DNA from: Polynucleobacter asymbioticus | GTDB lineage: Bacteria; Pseudomonadota; Gammaproteobacteria; Burkholderiales; Burkholderiaceae | Assembly (NCBI RefSeq): GCF_018687575.1 | Contig: NZ_CP061297.1 | Location: forward strand, 1,432,821 to 1,496,820 | Length of the DNA: 64,000 nucleotides | Reading direction: 5' to 3' | Shown here: positions 44,384-55,326 of the stretch, one piece after another | Numbering within the stretch: position 1 is the stretch's first letter | Layout: the number at the start of each line of letters is the position of its first letter | Made by a program: the position numbers and the translations under genes | The notes under the pieces: generated by a model | The model's input: only the letters and a program-made list of their open reading frames with translations | Database searches by the model: none | Told to the model about the DNA's origin: nothing

Positions 44384-44460
44384 TGGTGGGCCCACCAGGA
44401 CTTGAACCTGGGACCAAAGGATTATGAGTCCTCTGCTCTAACCAACTGAGCTATAGGCCC
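44384..44460 (-). tRNA. tRNA with CAU anticodon, probably tRNA-Ile2 (lysidine type)
   Basis: 77 bases including an encoded CCA. Acceptor stem GGGCCTA / TGGGCCC, D-arm AGCTCAGTTGGTTAGAGC, anticodon loop CTCATAA, T-arm CCAGG-TTCAAGT-CCTGG. The CAU anticodon fits elongator Met or Ile2; the overall sequence resembles ileX-type Ile2 tRNAs (GGTC variable region, TTCAAGTCC). It lies 13 bases past the rpoD stop, and may be read from the rpoD transcript. Confidence 0.92.
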
Positions 44461-44473
44461 GTTAGTCTTTGGA

Positions 44474-47062
44474 TCAATCTTCTTCGAGGAAGGTTTTGAG
44501 TTTGTCGCTGCGGCTTGGATGACGCATTTTTCTCAAGGCCTTAGCTTCGATCTGACGAATACGCTCACGCGTCACGTCAAACTGTTTACCCACTTCTTCG
44601 AGAGTATGGTCTGTGCTCATCTCAACACCGAAGCGCATACGCAATACTTTTGCTTCACGTGGTGTTAATGAATCGAGAACATCCTTAACAACATCGCGCA
44701 TCGAATCATGCAATGCCGCTTCAGCTGGAGCCAATGTATTGCCGTCCTCAATAAAGTCGCCTAAATGAGAATCTTCATCGTCACCAATCGGTGTTTCCAT
44801 GGAGATAGGCTCTTTAGCAATCTTCATAATCTTACGAATCTTGTCCTCAGGGATTTCCATCTTGAGGGCCAAGGTTGCCGCATCTGGCTCATGACCAGTT
44901 TCTTGCAGGATTTGACGGCTAATACGGTTCATCTTGTTGATTGTTTCAATCATATGAACTGGAATACGGATCGTACGAGCTTGGTCAGCAATAGAACGGG
45001 TAATTGCCTGACGGATCCACCAAGTTGCATAGGTAGAGAACTTATAACCACGACGGTATTCAAACTTATCTACCGCTTTCATCAAGCCGATATTGCCCTC
45101 TTGAATCAAATCTAAGAACTGCAAACCACGGTTAGTGTATTTCTTCGCAATCGAGATCACCAAACGTAAGTTGGCTACAGTCATCTCGCGCTTCGCTTCA
45201 CGCGCACGCTTCTCGCCCGCAATCATTTGCTTATTCACTTCTTTTAATTCTGGAAGCGGCAATACAACACGAGTCTGAATATCAATTAACTTCTGCTGTA
45301 GTTCCTGAATCGCTGGAACGTTACGCTGCAACAATGCTGTGTATGGCTTGTTTTCTTTGAGTAGCTTATTGACCCACTCTAAGTTCATGGACATCTTCGG
45401 GAAGTCTTTTAATACATCGCCACGATTGACGCCAACCTTATCTACCAACAAACTCACAATCCCACGCTCGAGTTTCCAAACCTGATCTACCTGTGAACGC
45501 ATGGTGTCGCATAACTTCTCAACACTCTTAGCAGTTAAACGGAAACCAAGTAACTCACCACGAATCGCTTCTTGTGCCTTGATATACGCTGGGCAGTTAT
45601 AGCCCTCTTTATCAAAAGCACGACGCATCTTGTCAGCTTGTGTGCGAACAATTGCAAACTTCTCTAAAGAGATTTGCTTCAACTCTTCTAATTGCTTGGC
45701 ATTCGCTGTAGCCGCACCACCGCCGCCACCGCCGCCTTCATCCTCGCCGCCTTCTTCGTCACCCTCTTCAGCATCTGGGTCAACTTCTGGCTCTTCTGGT
45801 CCAAGCTTAATATCTTCAGCATTAGGGTCAACCAATCCATCAACGAACTGGTCAATCTCCATCTCGCCACTAGCAATCTTGTCTACGTTAGCCAAGATCT
45901 CGCCAATCGTGACAGGGCAAGCAGCCAAAGCCATCACCATATCTTTAAGGCCCGCTTCGATCTTCTTCGCAATGACGATTTCGCCTTCACGAGTCAAGAG
46001 ATCAACAGTACCCATCTCGCGCATATACATACGCACTGGATCGGTTGTACGACCGAACTCTGAATCAACAGTAGCTAAAGCAGCTTCAGCTTCTTCTTCA
46101 GCCTCTTCTTCGGAAGTAGTTGCTGAAGCATTTTCATTGAGCAACAATGTTTCAGCATCTGGAGCTTGCTCGTAAACAGTAATGTTGATGTCGTTTAAGA
46201 GGCTGATCAATGTTTCTAACGCATCCGCATCAGACAACTCATCTGACATTACGTCATTCATTTCGCCATGAGTTAAGTAACCCTTGGACTTACCCATCTT
46301 GATCAAGATCTTTAGGCGGGTACGACGTAATTCTTGTTGCTCTTCAGAGCCCAACTGTTGTGCTGCGAATTCTTTTAGGAGTGCTTTTTCTTTTGCTTTA
46401 CGTTCGCGTGCTTTTTGACGATCCGTCAATACCGGCTCAGCACCTTCTGCAGGAGCATCCGCTTTTGGCTTGCGACCCTTCTTCACTTCTTCAGTCGCAA
46501 CAAGCTCAGTCTCGACCTCAACTGCTTTCGCTTTTTTACCCTTAGCTTCTTTGACTTCTTTTGCTGGCTTAACGTCCTTCACCGCCTCAACTTTAGGAGC
46601 AGCTACCTTACCCTTTTTAGGAGCCTCAACCTTGGCGGCTTTAGCTGGAGCTTTTGCAGGAATCTTGGCTACTGGCTTAACCGGTGCTTTGCTTGGCTTT
46701 GCTGCTGCTTTTGCAGGAGCCTTCACTGGTTTAGCAGGCACCTTCGCTTTTGCTGCAGGTTTAGCTGGAGCTTTTGCTTTTGGTGCTGGCTTAGCTGCTT
46801 TTGCAGGAGCCTTAACTAGCTTAGCTGGTGTCTTCGCTTTTACTGCAGGCTTAACTGGGGCCTTTGCTTTCGGTGCTGGCTTAGCTGCTTTTGCAGGAGC
46901 CTTTGTAGGTTTAGCAGCCACCTTTGCTTGCTTGGCTGGCACTTTCGCCTTAGGAGATGACTTAGCGGGTGCCTTGGCTTTTGCCACTGGCTTTGCTGGT
47001 GCTTTCGCTTTCGCTACTGGCTTGGCTGGTTTGGCTGCTGGTTTTTTCTTGGTATTAGGCAT
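44474..47062 (-). CDS. rpoD: RNA polymerase primary sigma factor RpoD with repetitive Lys/Ala/Pro extension
   Basis: 862-residue sigma70. Residues 1-200 are a low-complexity KAPAK/KPVAK tail; region 1.1 starts near 245; region 1.2 is [21 protein letters not shown]; then the non-conserved region with an acidic plus seven-glycine tract; regions 2.1-2.4 ([56 protein letters not shown]), region 3 and region 4 HTH ([20 protein letters not shown]). Gene order rpsU-yqeY-dnaG-rpoD is the macromolecular synthesis operon. A TATAAT at 47198-47203 (minus) in the dnaG-rpoD gap may be an internal promoter. Confidence 0.98.
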   Translation of the reverse strand: MPNTKKKPAAKPAKPVAKAKAPAKPVAKAKAPAKSSPKAKVPAKQAKVAAKPTKAPAKAAKPAPKAKAPVKPAVKAKTPAKLVKAPAKAAKPAPKAKAPAKPAAKAKVPAKPVKAPAKAAAKPSKAPVKPVAKIPAKAPAKAAKVEAPKKGKVAAPKVEAVKDVKPAKEVKEAKGKKAKAVEVETELVATEEVKKGRKPKADAPAEGAEPVLTDRQKARERKAKEKALLKEFAAQQLGSEEQQELRRTRLKILIKMGKSKGYLTHGEMNDVMSDELSDADALETLISLLNDINITVYEQAPDAETLLLNENASATTSEEEAEEEAEAALATVDSEFGRTTDPVRMYMREMGTVDLLTREGEIVIAKKIEAGLKDMVMALAACPVTIGEILANVDKIASGEMEIDQFVDGLVDPNAEDIKLGPEEPEVDPDAEEGDEEGGEDEGGGGGGGAATANAKQLEELKQISLEKFAIVRTQADKMRRAFDKEGYNCPAYIKAQEAIRGELLGFRLTAKSVEKLCDTMRSQVDQVWKLERGIVSLLVDKVGVNRGDVLKDFPKMSMNLEWVNKLLKENKPYTALLQRNVPAIQELQQKLIDIQTRVVLPLPELKEVNKQMIAGEKRAREAKREMTVANLRLVISIAKKYTNRGLQFLDLIQEGNIGLMKAVDKFEYRRGYKFSTYATWWIRQAITRSIADQARTIRIPVHMIETINKMNRISRQILQETGHEPDAATLALKMEIPEDKIRKIMKIAKEPISMETPIGDDEDSHLGDFIEDGNTLAPAEAALHDSMRDVVKDVLDSLTPREAKVLRMRFGVEMSTDHTLEEVGKQFDVTRERIRQIEAKALRKMRHPSRSDKLKTFLEED
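46724..46903 (-). repeat. 90-base tandem repeat inside rpoD
   Basis: Encodes residues 54-83 and 84-113, two 30-residue units [30 protein letters not shown] with few differences, with a third degenerate unit after them. A 10-residue perfect duplication ([10 protein letters not shown] at 14-23 and 24-33) lies nearby. Such tracts invite slippage length changes. Confidence 0.85.
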
Positions 47063-47286
47063 TTATTAGCACTTACTCACGTTACTGATGATTGTTCTCG
47101 ACTGCGTATGCGCAGCTACTTTGTCCGCTTGCCCCAAATTTCTTCAAAATAAAGCGCAAGTGGCTGAATTAAATCGGTTTTTTTCTGGGAATAGAGGATT
47201 ATAGTCGATTGCGACTTTTTTACCCCTTCCACTACTAAAAATATGGGGTCAATTTCGGGTTTTTCTAGGGTGAAATCAGAAAATGC

Positions 47287-49236
47287 TTAGGAGAATTTCA
47301 ATCTTTCGCCCAACTCGCGATATCGAGCTCGATCCTGCTCTGTAGCAGTGCTACTAGCGATCTTTTTAGCGATTTCTGTCATTTCCGCTTTGAGGTGTGT
47401 GAGTTCGAGCTTTTTAAACGCCCCATCAAGGTCAGCAACTGCACCATCGAGGTCTAAATCTGAACCCATCACCCGCTTTCTCAAGACCTCATAGAGCGGA
47501 GCTAACTCACTTCGGGACAACTGCTCTTGGAATAAAGCAAATGCGCCAGCACCTACTGCTGGTGGCTTGCCATTTTCACTAGGAATCAACTCAATGCGAT
47601 CGCATTGCGCCAACAAATCCTTCATGAGTTCCAGGGCTTTTTCTGAGCGCAACTCGGAGGCCTGTAAAGCAAGCGCCCGCTTGTTGGCATCCAAAGCCTT
47701 TCCTAGATGCGGAAACTGAATCAAGACACGTAACATCTGCTCAGCTAAATCGGTGGGGGCTTGAGGAGGCGGAATATTTTGTGCTGGAGCTCTTTTTGCT
47801 GAACCCTTAGATGCTTGCCAAGGAGCGCCTTGCGATCTGTTGCCACTATTGGCTTGTACGAAGTTAGGTGCGCGTTGATTGCTTGCCGCATAAGAACCCT
47901 GCTGCACTGGTGCAGGGACTACTGTTAATCCACAGAAAGACTCCAGCTCTGCCGGTGTTGAATTTGTTCGAATGGCCAACTCACGCAAAATTTGCGTACG
48001 TAGCGCAATTGGTGGCATTGATAACAGCAAAGGTTTTGCTGCATGGTGGGTTTGCGCTCTACCTTCGGGCGTTGTCAACTCATGATCTTGGCTAGCAATT
48101 TTGAAGAAGAAGCTGGAGATCGACATAGCTTCTTTAATGACTTTTTCAAAGGCAGGTGCACCATAGGCACGAACATAACTGTCAGGGTCATGCTCTGTCG
48201 GCAAAAATAAGAAACGAATCTCTTTGTCATCTGACATCAATGGAAGGCATGCCTCTAATGCACGCTGTGCAGCACGCTGACCAGCTGAGTCACCATCAAA
48301 TGAAAACACGACTTTATCCGTTTGTCGCAACAACATCCGTACGTGATTGGCAGTGCAGGCTGTACCCAAAGTAGCTACCGCATTGGGGAAACCCAATTGC
48401 GCGAGTGCTACGACATCCATATAACCCTCGCATACGAGGACGTACTCTTGAGAGCGGATGGCTTGCCTTGCTTCGAACAATCCGTATAGCGTATTGCCTT
48501 TAGAGAACAGTGGTGTCTCTGGAGAATTTAAATACTTCGGCTCACCTTGATCCAAAATGCGGCCACCAAAACCAATCGTCTGACCCTTGGGGTTGCGAAT
48601 CGGGAACATGATGCGATCACGAAAGCGATCGTAGCGTCTTGCAGTCTGATGATTGTCAGTCTGCTCGCTCTGAATGAGCAAGCCACCTTCAAGCAAAGTC
48701 TTAGCCACTTCATCATTGGCATAGGTACCAAAGACTGCTTCAAGACCCTGCCAACCATCAGGCGCATAACCTAAGGCATAGCGTTTAGCAATCTCACCAG
48801 TCAGGCCGCGCCCCTTCAGGTATTCCACTGCACGAGGCGCTGTTTTGAGTTGTTGGCGATACCAATCTGTAGCCGCACTCATGACCTCACTCAAAGCCAT
48901 GGTCTGCTGTTGGCGTGCAACATCATTCGCAGTGCGCTCTTCGCGTGGTACATCTAATCCTGCAGAACGCGCTAAGTCTTCAATAGCGTCTACATAGCCA
49001 AGGCCGGAATACTCCATGAGAAAGCTAATCGCAGAACCATGCGCTCCGCAACCAAAGCAGTGATAAAACTGCTTGGTAGGTGACACGGAAAATGAAGGAG
49101 ATTTCTCAGAATGAAAGGGGCACAAACCTTGATAGTTCGCGCCCGCTTTTTTTAACTTCACGTGCTGCCCAACCACATCCACGATGTCAACCCGATTCAA
49201 TAAATCGGCAATGAAGGATTGGGGGATGAGAGCCAT
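47287..49236 (-). CDS. dnaG: DNA primase DnaG
   Basis: 649 residues. Zinc finger C39-x2-H42...C60-x2-C63, RNA-polymerase/TOPRIM core with VCEGYMDVVAL and FSFDGDSAGQRAA, and a C-terminal DnaB-interacting helical domain after a linker rich in Gln/Pro/Ala. Makes primers for replication. Lies between yqeY and rpoD in the conserved block. Confidence 0.97.
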   Translation of the reverse strand: MALIPQSFIADLLNRVDIVDVVGQHVKLKKAGANYQGLCPFHSEKSPSFSVSPTKQFYHCFGCGAHGSAISFLMEYSGLGYVDAIEDLARSAGLDVPREERTANDVARQQQTMALSEVMSAATDWYRQQLKTAPRAVEYLKGRGLTGEIAKRYALGYAPDGWQGLEAVFGTYANDEVAKTLLEGGLLIQSEQTDNHQTARRYDRFRDRIMFPIRNPKGQTIGFGGRILDQGEPKYLNSPETPLFSKGNTLYGLFEARQAIRSQEYVLVCEGYMDVVALAQLGFPNAVATLGTACTANHVRMLLRQTDKVVFSFDGDSAGQRAAQRALEACLPLMSDDKEIRFLFLPTEHDPDSYVRAYGAPAFEKVIKEAMSISSFFFKIASQDHELTTPEGRAQTHHAAKPLLLSMPPIALRTQILRELAIRTNSTPAELESFCGLTVVPAPVQQGSYAASNQRAPNFVQANSGNRSQGAPWQASKGSAKRAPAQNIPPPQAPTDLAEQMLRVLIQFPHLGKALDANKRALALQASELRSEKALELMKDLLAQCDRIELIPSENGKPPAVGAGAFALFQEQLSRSELAPLYEVLRKRVMGSDLDLDGAVADLDGAFKKLELTHLKAEMTEIAKKIASSTATEQDRARYRELGERLKFS

Positions 49237-49289
49237 CAGTTATGGATGAGGCTGTGTTTTTAAGTGTTGAGTGTTAGCTTATTTTGAAT

Positions 49290-49736
49290 TTACTTCGCAA
49301 GCGCAGCTTTGACTAAACCAGAAACTTTACCCATATCAGCCTTACCAGCCAACTGACCTTTCAGAACGCCAATGACTTTACCCATATCTTGTGGACCAGC
49401 AGCGCCAGTCGATGCAACCGCTGCAGCTACAGCCGCCTCTAATTCTGCATCAGATAATTGTGCAGGTAAGTAGTCTTGCAGAATAGCCATCTCTGCAGCT
49501 TCAATTGCAACCAAATCATCGCGATTGGCTTTTTCAAATTGAGAGATCGAATCTTTACGTTGCTTGATCATCTTCTCAACGGTAGCAATCACGCTCGCAT
49601 CATCCATCACAATACGATCATCTACTTCACGCTGTTTGATGGCGGCCAATAAAAGGCGAATAGTTCCAAGACGTGCCACTTCTTTTGCACGCATCGCGTT
49701 TTTCATATCTTCGGTGATTTGATCTTTCAGACTCAT
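49290..49736 (-). CDS. yqeY: GatB/YqeY domain protein
   Basis: 148 residues: LKDQITEDMKNAMRAKEVARLGTIRLLLAAIKQREVD, QRKDSISQFEKANR and the GPQDMGKVIGVLKGQL-AGKADMGKVS tail characteristic of YqeY, similar to the tail domain of GatB that recognises tRNA. Usual companion of rpsU and dnaG in proteobacteria. Confidence 0.95.
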   Translation of the reverse strand: MSLKDQITEDMKNAMRAKEVARLGTIRLLLAAIKQREVDDRIVMDDASVIATVEKMIKQRKDSISQFEKANRDDLVAIEAAEMAILQDYLPAQLSDAELEAAVAAAVASTGAAGPQDMGKVIGVLKGQLAGKADMGKVSGLVKAALAK

Positions 49737-49787
49737 GGCATTTTTCCCGGTATTCAGTATCTAATAATTACTGGTGATTCAAAAGCA

Positions 49788-49819
49788 AAAACCCGCTGCG
49801 TTTCACCGTCAGCGGGTTT
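49788..49819 (-). terminator. Hairpin after rpsU
   Basis: Stem AACCCGCTG / CAGCGGGTT with an 11-base loop, then on the minus strand TTTTG. Probably a partial terminator or attenuator, as in the E. coli rpsU-dnaG gap, which lowers downstream expression. Confidence 0.8.
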
Positions 49820-49854
49820 CAAAGCCTCTCGGTGAGGAGAGCTTTTAAATTCGA

Positions 49855-50067
49855 TTAGTAAAGCTTTTTAGGCAACATCTGGCTGCGAATACGCTTGTAA
49901 TGGCGTTTAGCAGCAGCGGCCTTCTTGCGCTTACGTTCAGCCGTTGGCTTCTCGTAGAACTCGCGGGCACGCAAGTCTGTCAAAAGGCCATTCTTTTCAA
50001 TGGTGCGCTTGAAACGGCGCAATGCCACTTCAAAAGGTTCGTTCTCACGGAGGCGGACTGTAGTCAT
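49855..50067 (-). CDS. rpsU: 30S ribosomal protein S21
   Basis: 70 residues: [20 protein letters not shown] then [20 protein letters not shown], the bS21 pattern. Helps mRNA start-site binding on the small subunit. First gene of the macromolecular synthesis block; divergent from tsaD. Confidence 0.97.
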   Translation of the reverse strand: MTTVRLRENEPFEVALRRFKRTIEKNGLLTDLRAREFYEKPTAERKRKKAAAAKRHYKRIRSQMLPKKLY

Positions 50068-50144
50068 ACTTGTTTAACTCGTATATGCTCGAAAAATATC
50101 GAAAAATTAACTGAAACGCGATTCTAGCACGACCAAGCAAAAAA

Positions 50145-51218
50145 ATGATTGTTTTAGGCATAGAAACTTCTTGTGACGAGACCGGGGTGGCCCTATACGA
50201 CACCTCCCCTTGGGAAAACCGTGCCCCAGCCCATCAGGGCATCCTAGGACAGGCTTTGCACTCCCAAATTGCCATGCACCGGGACTATGGGGGTGTAGTC
50301 CCAGAATTGGCCTCTAGAGACCATATTAGGCGGGTTTTACCCCTTTTAGACGATGCATTGCATGAAGCCGGGCTCAAATTAAAGGATCTGGATGCTGTGG
50401 CCTACACCCAGGGCCCAGGATTAGCAGGCGCCCTGCTCGTTGGTAGCGCTTTTGCCAAATCCTTAGCCCAAGGCCTCAATCTACCCTCGATTGGGGTACA
50501 TCACCTTGAAGGACACCTACTTTCCCCACTTTTAGGGGTTTCCGTACCGGAATTCCCCTTTATTGCCCTCCTAGTCTCAGGTGGGCATACCCAGCTGATG
50601 CTGGTCAGCGGGGTTGGTAAATACCAACTTCTAGGCGAAACCTTGGACGATGCTGCTGGCGAAGCCTTTGATAAAACGGCCAAATTATTAGGTTTGGACT
50701 ACCCTGGGGGTGCTGCCATCTCCAAGCTGGCAGAAAAGGGGCAATCTGGACGTTTTGATCTGCCCAAACCAATGTTGCACTCAGGGGATTTAGATTTTTC
50801 TTTCTCGGGACTCAAAACTGCCGTTCTCAATCAAGTCAAAAAGTTTGAGGTACTCGGAATTACAGATCCTACTGAGATTGCAACATTTCATGCGGATCTG
50901 GCGCGTAGCTTTGTCGAGTCCTTAGTGGCGGTCTTAGTTAGCAAATCAGAGAAAGCGCTCAAGCAAACGGGCTGCAAACATGTGGTTCTAGCTGGTGGCG
51001 TAGGAGCGAATTTGCAATTACGCACAGCTCTCAATGCCAGCGCTAAAAAGAATCGCTTTGAAGTGCACTACCCACCAGTAGATCTCTGCACTGATAACGG
51101 TGTCATGATTGCATTTGCTGGTGCACTGCGCATGTTGGCAGAAAATAATGGCTCAACGACTTCGGGTGCTTTTGATATCAAACCCCGCTGGGATTTGGCA
51201 AGCAATAATCTCGCGTAA
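50145..51218 (+). CDS. tsaD: tRNA N6-threonylcarbamoyladenosine transferase TsaD
   Basis: 357 residues of the ASKHA fold: [18 protein letters not shown], metal site HHLEGH (in [13 protein letters not shown]), [11 protein letters not shown], and a C-terminal [14 protein letters not shown]. Makes t6A37 with TsaB/TsaE. Divergent from rpsU as in many proteobacteria. Confidence 0.98.
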   Translation: MIVLGIETSCDETGVALYDTSPWENRAPAHQGILGQALHSQIAMHRDYGGVVPELASRDHIRRVLPLLDDALHEAGLKLKDLDAVAYTQGPGLAGALLVGSAFAKSLAQGLNLPSIGVHHLEGHLLSPLLGVSVPEFPFIALLVSGGHTQLMLVSGVGKYQLLGETLDDAAGEAFDKTAKLLGLDYPGGAAISKLAEKGQSGRFDLPKPMLHSGDLDFSFSGLKTAVLNQVKKFEVLGITDPTEIATFHADLARSFVESLVAVLVSKSEKALKQTGCKHVVLAGGVGANLQLRTALNASAKKNRFEVHYPPVDLCTDNGVMIAFAGALRMLAENNGSTTSGAFDIKPRWDLASNNLA

Positions 51219-51240
51219 GTAAAAATCGTTTTAGTGCTGC

Positions 51241-52068
51241 TTACTTAGTGAGACTAATTTTGGCGTAGGCGCTGTGGTTGTGAATAGACTCAAAGTTCTC
51301 AGCCTCAACTACTAAAGACAAAATACGATCATCATCTTTCAGTTGACCAGCCACATCACGCACCAAGTCTTCTACAAACTTAGGGTTGTCATAAGCGCGC
51401 TCAGTCACCCACTTCTCGTCAGGGCGCTTGAGTAAGCCCCACAACTCACTAGAGGCTTGGCTCTCGGCGGCTGCAACCAAATCTTCTACCGTCATTTTGG
51501 TCTGCGAATCCAGCTCAACAGACATCGTGACATGTGAACGTTGATTGTGTGCACCGTACTCAGAAATCTCTTTAGAACAAGGGCACAAACTCATCACTGG
51601 AACTAAAGCACGAAGCGTTAATTCAACATCGATTGCGCCAGCCGCATTGTGTTTTGCCTTCGCTGTCCAAGTCACTTCGTAATCCATCAAGCTTTCAACA
51701 CCGGATACAGGTGCGGCTTTTTTCACAAAATGGGTATACGTAAATTGAATGCGACCTTCTGTTGCATTCAATAAAGGCAACATCTCACGCACCATGGCAA
51801 CCACAGATGCACTATCAATTGGTTCAATATGTTTTTGCAAAAGCGCAATGAAACGGGACATGTGTGTGCCCTTCACGTGCGCCGGTAAAGCCACATCCAT
51901 TTCGAAATTACCAACAGCTGGCATGACACCAGTCTGAGTGCGAATAGTTAATGGATGACGCAATCCACGAATCCCCACCTGCTCAATTGGTAAGGCACGC
52001 TCATCATGCGAAGACTGAATGTCCGGCATGGTTTGCGGTTTGAGAAAGGCGGTGTTGATGTCGTTCAT
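51241..52068 (-). CDS. folE2: GTP cyclohydrolase FolE2 (type IB)
   Basis: 275 residues. VGIRGLRHPLTIR, HMSRFIALLQKH, SLCPCSKEISEYGAHNQRSHV (the metal Cys and neighbouring Glu/His). Zinc-independent alternative to FolE for folate synthesis, used under zinc limitation elsewhere. The start at 52068 (MNDINTAFLKPQ) is preferred to a TTG six codons upstream. Last gene of the xseB-ispA-dxs-folE2 run. Confidence 0.93.
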   Translation of the reverse strand: MNDINTAFLKPQTMPDIQSSHDERALPIEQVGIRGLRHPLTIRTQTGVMPAVGNFEMDVALPAHVKGTHMSRFIALLQKHIEPIDSASVVAMVREMLPLLNATEGRIQFTYTHFVKKAAPVSGVESLMDYEVTWTAKAKHNAAGAIDVELTLRALVPVMSLCPCSKEISEYGAHNQRSHVTMSVELDSQTKMTVEDLVAAAESQASSELWGLLKRPDEKWVTERAYDNPKFVEDLVRDVAGQLKDDDRILSLVVEAENFESIHNHSAYAKISLTK

Positions 52069-52093
52069 GGCTCTATTTTCAGGCAAAAATGAC

Positions 52094-53998
52094 TTATTTG
52101 CCTGCGGCCACAGGATTTGTAGCGGTTTTTACTGGAAAACGTTGGGAAATAGCCTTGGTAATACCCTCAGAATCAAGCCCACATTTGCTCATCAAGAGTT
52201 TGTAATCACCATGCTCTACGAATGCATCTGGAAGACCTAATTGCAATAGGGGTTTGTTGATGCCCATGGCAGAAAGTGCCTCTAAGCACGCACTTCCAGC
52301 ACCGCCCTGAATCACGCCATCCTCAATCGTCACAAAATAATCATGATCTTGCGCCAAAGATTTAAGTAGTTCTAGATCCAATGGTTTCACAAAACGCATA
52401 TTGGCAACAGAGGCATCGATTTGCTCAGCAACCTCGAGCGCTGGGTAGAGCAAAGTGCCAAAAGCCAAAATCGCGATACGCTGACCGGCAGGGGCATTGG
52501 ACTTGCGACGTAATTCACCTTTACCTAATGGCACGGTACGCAATTCTTTTGAAGGAGTGGTTCCAACACCAGCGCCACGCGGGTATCGAACTGCGCTTGG
52601 GTGTGGCTGATGAAAAGCGGTTGTCAACAAATCACGGCACTCTGCTTCATCTGCTGGAGTCAATACCAACATATTCGGAATGCAACGCAAGAATGGAATG
52701 TCATACGCGCCGGCATGCGTCGCACCATCTGCGCCAACCAAACCAGCGCGATCCAATGCAAACAGCACCGGCAAATCCTGAATGGCCACATCATGAATCA
52801 ATTGATCGTAAGCACGCTGCAAGAAAGTTGAGTAGATTGCCACGACGGGCTTCATACCTTCGCATGCCATACCGGCAGCAAAAGTCACCGCATGCTGTTC
52901 TGCAATACCGACGTCGTAATAACGTTTCGGGAAATTCTGCTCAAACTCGACAAGGCCAGAACCTTCGCGCATTGCTGGCGTGATACCAATTAATAATGGA
53001 TCGGCGTGCGCCATATCGCACAACCACTCACCAAAGACTTGTGTAAAGGTTTTTTGAGAAGGCGTAGCGGACTTCTTCACACCCTCTTCTGGGTTGAATT
53101 TGCTAGGGCCGTGATACAGAACTGGGTCCGCTTCAGCTAACTCATAACCCTGACCTTTGCGCGTCACTACGTGTAAAAACTGTGGGCCACGACCCTCGAG
53201 CGCCAAGCGACGCACGTTTTGCAGCATCGGAATCAGAGCATCCAAATCGTGGCCATCAATTGGCCCAAAGTAGTTAAAGCCAAACTCTTGAAAAATGGTT
53301 GATGGTGAGACCATACCCTTGGCATGATCTTCCAAGCGTTTTGCAAACTCACGCAAAGGAGGCGCAATGGATAAAACACTATCGATACCCTTCTTGGTAG
53401 CCGAGTAAATATTGCCACTCAATAATCTAGCAAGATGTCGATTGAGCGCGCCCACTGCAGGTGAAATCGACATGTCGTTGTCATTCAGAATGACTACTAA
53501 TGGCAAGTCGTCATACACACCGGCATTGTTCATGGCTTCAAATGCCATGCCGCCAGTCATCGCGCTATCACCAATCACTGCAACAGCAACTTGTTTCTCG
53601 CCCTTGGTTTGAAAAGCGCGCGCCATGCCCATGGCTGCAGAAATACTCGTAGAGGAGTGACCAGTACCAAAGGCATCGTATTCACTTTCAGCACGACGTG
53701 GAAAACCAGACAAACCATCGAACTGACGCAGGGTATTCATGCGCTCACGACGACCAGTCAAAATTTTGTGCGGATAACTTTGATGACCCACATCCCACAC
53801 AATTCGATCTGCCGGCGTATCAAAAACATAATGCAAAGCAATCGATAACTCTACCGTACCTAAATTAGAGGAAAGATGTCCACCTGTTTTTGAAACAGAA
53901 TCCAATACAAACTGGCGCAACTCATCTGCGAGCGCAGGAAGCTGCTCACGAGGAAGTTTTTTTAAATCTGCAGGGGAGTGAATAGAATTTAAAGTCAT
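52094..53998 (-). CDS. dxs: 1-deoxy-D-xylulose-5-phosphate synthase
   Basis: 634 residues; thiamine diphosphate motif [17 protein letters not shown] with NDNDMSI, FEEFG-like [17 protein letters not shown], and DIAEQHA-type [13 protein letters not shown]. First step of the MEP isoprenoid pathway. A TTG precedes the ATG at 53998; the ATG is used. Co-directional with ispA (16-base gap). Confidence 0.97.
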   Translation of the reverse strand: MTLNSIHSPADLKKLPREQLPALADELRQFVLDSVSKTGGHLSSNLGTVELSIALHYVFDTPADRIVWDVGHQSYPHKILTGRRERMNTLRQFDGLSGFPRRAESEYDAFGTGHSSTSISAAMGMARAFQTKGEKQVAVAVIGDSAMTGGMAFEAMNNAGVYDDLPLVVILNDNDMSISPAVGALNRHLARLLSGNIYSATKKGIDSVLSIAPPLREFAKRLEDHAKGMVSPSTIFQEFGFNYFGPIDGHDLDALIPMLQNVRRLALEGRGPQFLHVVTRKGQGYELAEADPVLYHGPSKFNPEEGVKKSATPSQKTFTQVFGEWLCDMAHADPLLIGITPAMREGSGLVEFEQNFPKRYYDVGIAEQHAVTFAAGMACEGMKPVVAIYSTFLQRAYDQLIHDVAIQDLPVLFALDRAGLVGADGATHAGAYDIPFLRCIPNMLVLTPADEAECRDLLTTAFHQPHPSAVRYPRGAGVGTTPSKELRTVPLGKGELRRKSNAPAGQRIAILAFGTLLYPALEVAEQIDASVANMRFVKPLDLELLKSLAQDHDYFVTIEDGVIQGGAGSACLEALSAMGINKPLLQLGLPDAFVEHGDYKLLMSKCGLDSEGITKAISQRFPVKTATNPVAAGK

Positions 53999-54014
53999 CA
54001 AATCTTCAGTAATC

Positions 54015-54908
54015 TTATTTGCCTCTATTAACTACCAACAGAGCCAAATCTTTCAGGGCTTGGGCTTTAGTGCCAAAACTCTCTAAGCTAGCAATTGCGG
54101 TTTCTTGCAAATCTTTTGCTGCTTTCAGTGCATAGTCTAAACCCATCAAGGTCACATAGGTCGGCTTGTCGTTCGCAGCATCTTTCCCGGCAGTTTTACC
54201 AAGAGTTTGACTATCTGCAGTGGCATCGAGCACATCATCCACAATTTGAAAAGCTAAGCCCAAGGCTTGGGCGTAGTTTTGAAGATGCTGCATTTGACCT
54301 GGACTCAGTTTGGCAGCAATGCCGCCCATCTGCACTGAACAAGAAAGCAGGGCACCGGTTTTCATCGCATGCATTTGCTTTAAGCCGGCAAGATCTAGTT
54401 TCTTACCCACGCTATCCAGATCGATCGCTTGGCCACCAGCCATGCCACGTGAACCAGATGCACTAGCTAATGCACTAATCATGGCTAGGCGAATATCGGC
54501 ATCGCACTGTGCGTTTGCCAAGACTTCAAATGCGCGGGTTTGTAATGCATCACCAACCAATAAAGCAGTCGCTTCATCAAAAGCCTTATGCACCGTAGGT
54601 CGACCACGGCGCAAATCGTCGTCATCCATGCAAGGCAAATCGTCGTGCACCAATGAATAGGCATGAACACATTCAATCGCTACGGCAGCAGCATCTAATG
54701 CATTTGGATTGGTATCGTCACTCAAGGCGCCAGCGGCATACACCAATAAAGGACGAATACGTTTGCCGCCACCTTGGGCGGCGTAACGCATGGCTTCATG
54801 CAAACGCGCAGGGTTGGTATTGGCGGAATCAAGCAAGCCCTCTAAAGCCAATTCAGTTCGCTGCCCGTGAGCCCGAACCCAATCCTCAAATGAAAGTGCG
54901 CTGTTCAT
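54015..54908 (-). CDS. ispA: Farnesyl diphosphate synthase
   Basis: 297 residues with the two Asp-rich motifs, [14 protein letters not shown] (first) and IVDDVLD (second), and GGKRIRPLL. Builds C15 prenyl diphosphate from products of the dxs pathway. The ATG at 54908 is used rather than a TTG three codons upstream. Confidence 0.96.
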   Translation of the reverse strand: MNSALSFEDWVRAHGQRTELALEGLLDSANTNPARLHEAMRYAAQGGGKRIRPLLVYAAGALSDDTNPNALDAAAVAIECVHAYSLVHDDLPCMDDDDLRRGRPTVHKAFDEATALLVGDALQTRAFEVLANAQCDADIRLAMISALASASGSRGMAGGQAIDLDSVGKKLDLAGLKQMHAMKTGALLSCSVQMGGIAAKLSPGQMQHLQNYAQALGLAFQIVDDVLDATADSQTLGKTAGKDAANDKPTYVTLMGLDYALKAAKDLQETAIASLESFGTKAQALKDLALLVVNRGK

Positions 54909-54930
54909 GAAGGTCAAATCTCAGTGCAGC

Positions 54931-55164
54931 TTAAGCTTCAAATACACGTACTTGCTGCTCAACTTGAGCAAGCATGGCCTGACAATGTTTGAGAAGTGCT
55001 GCACCACGCTGATAGGCCAAAAGTGTTTCCTCCAGGGAGAATTTGCCAGACTCCATGTCAGAAATGAGCTTTTCTAGCTCCTTTACAGCCTGCTCATAAC
55101 GCAAGTTGGGGTCGATTTGAACCTCAAGTCCGGGTTTCTGACCCTCAGATTTCTTTGCTGGCAT
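54931..55164 (-). CDS. xseB: Exodeoxyribonuclease VII small subunit
   Basis: 77 residues with LRYEQAVKELEKLISDMESGKFSLEE and YQRGAALLKHCQAMLAQVE, the XseB helical hairpin. Part of the same operon as ispA and dxs, as in other proteobacteria. Confidence 0.95.
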   Translation of the reverse strand: MPAKKSEGQKPGLEVQIDPNLRYEQAVKELEKLISDMESGKFSLEETLLAYQRGAALLKHCQAMLAQVEQQVRVFEA

Positions 55165-55326
55165 TGGCTTATTTCCTTCAAATTTCTTACAGATATAGCC
55201 CTACATATTAAAGCGAGATGGGGGTCAGATGGGTATAATCCCCTCCTTCCTTTCCAATATCGATCCGTCGATAGTTGGATTGGTTATTCCGCTTAGCTTC
55301 GGCTGACGTTTTCGGGGGTGGGGAGA

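Noticed and set aside
45630..46175. Long plus-strand open frame rich in Pro/Ser opposite rpoD
   Set aside because: It is the antisense shadow of the acidic and Gly-rich rpoD segment; no ribosome-binding site or family likeness.
46470..47069. 199-codon plus-strand frame of Ala/Gly/Phe repeats
   Set aside because: Mirror image of the Lys/Ala/Pro repeats of RpoD on the opposite strand; composition is explained by the repeats.
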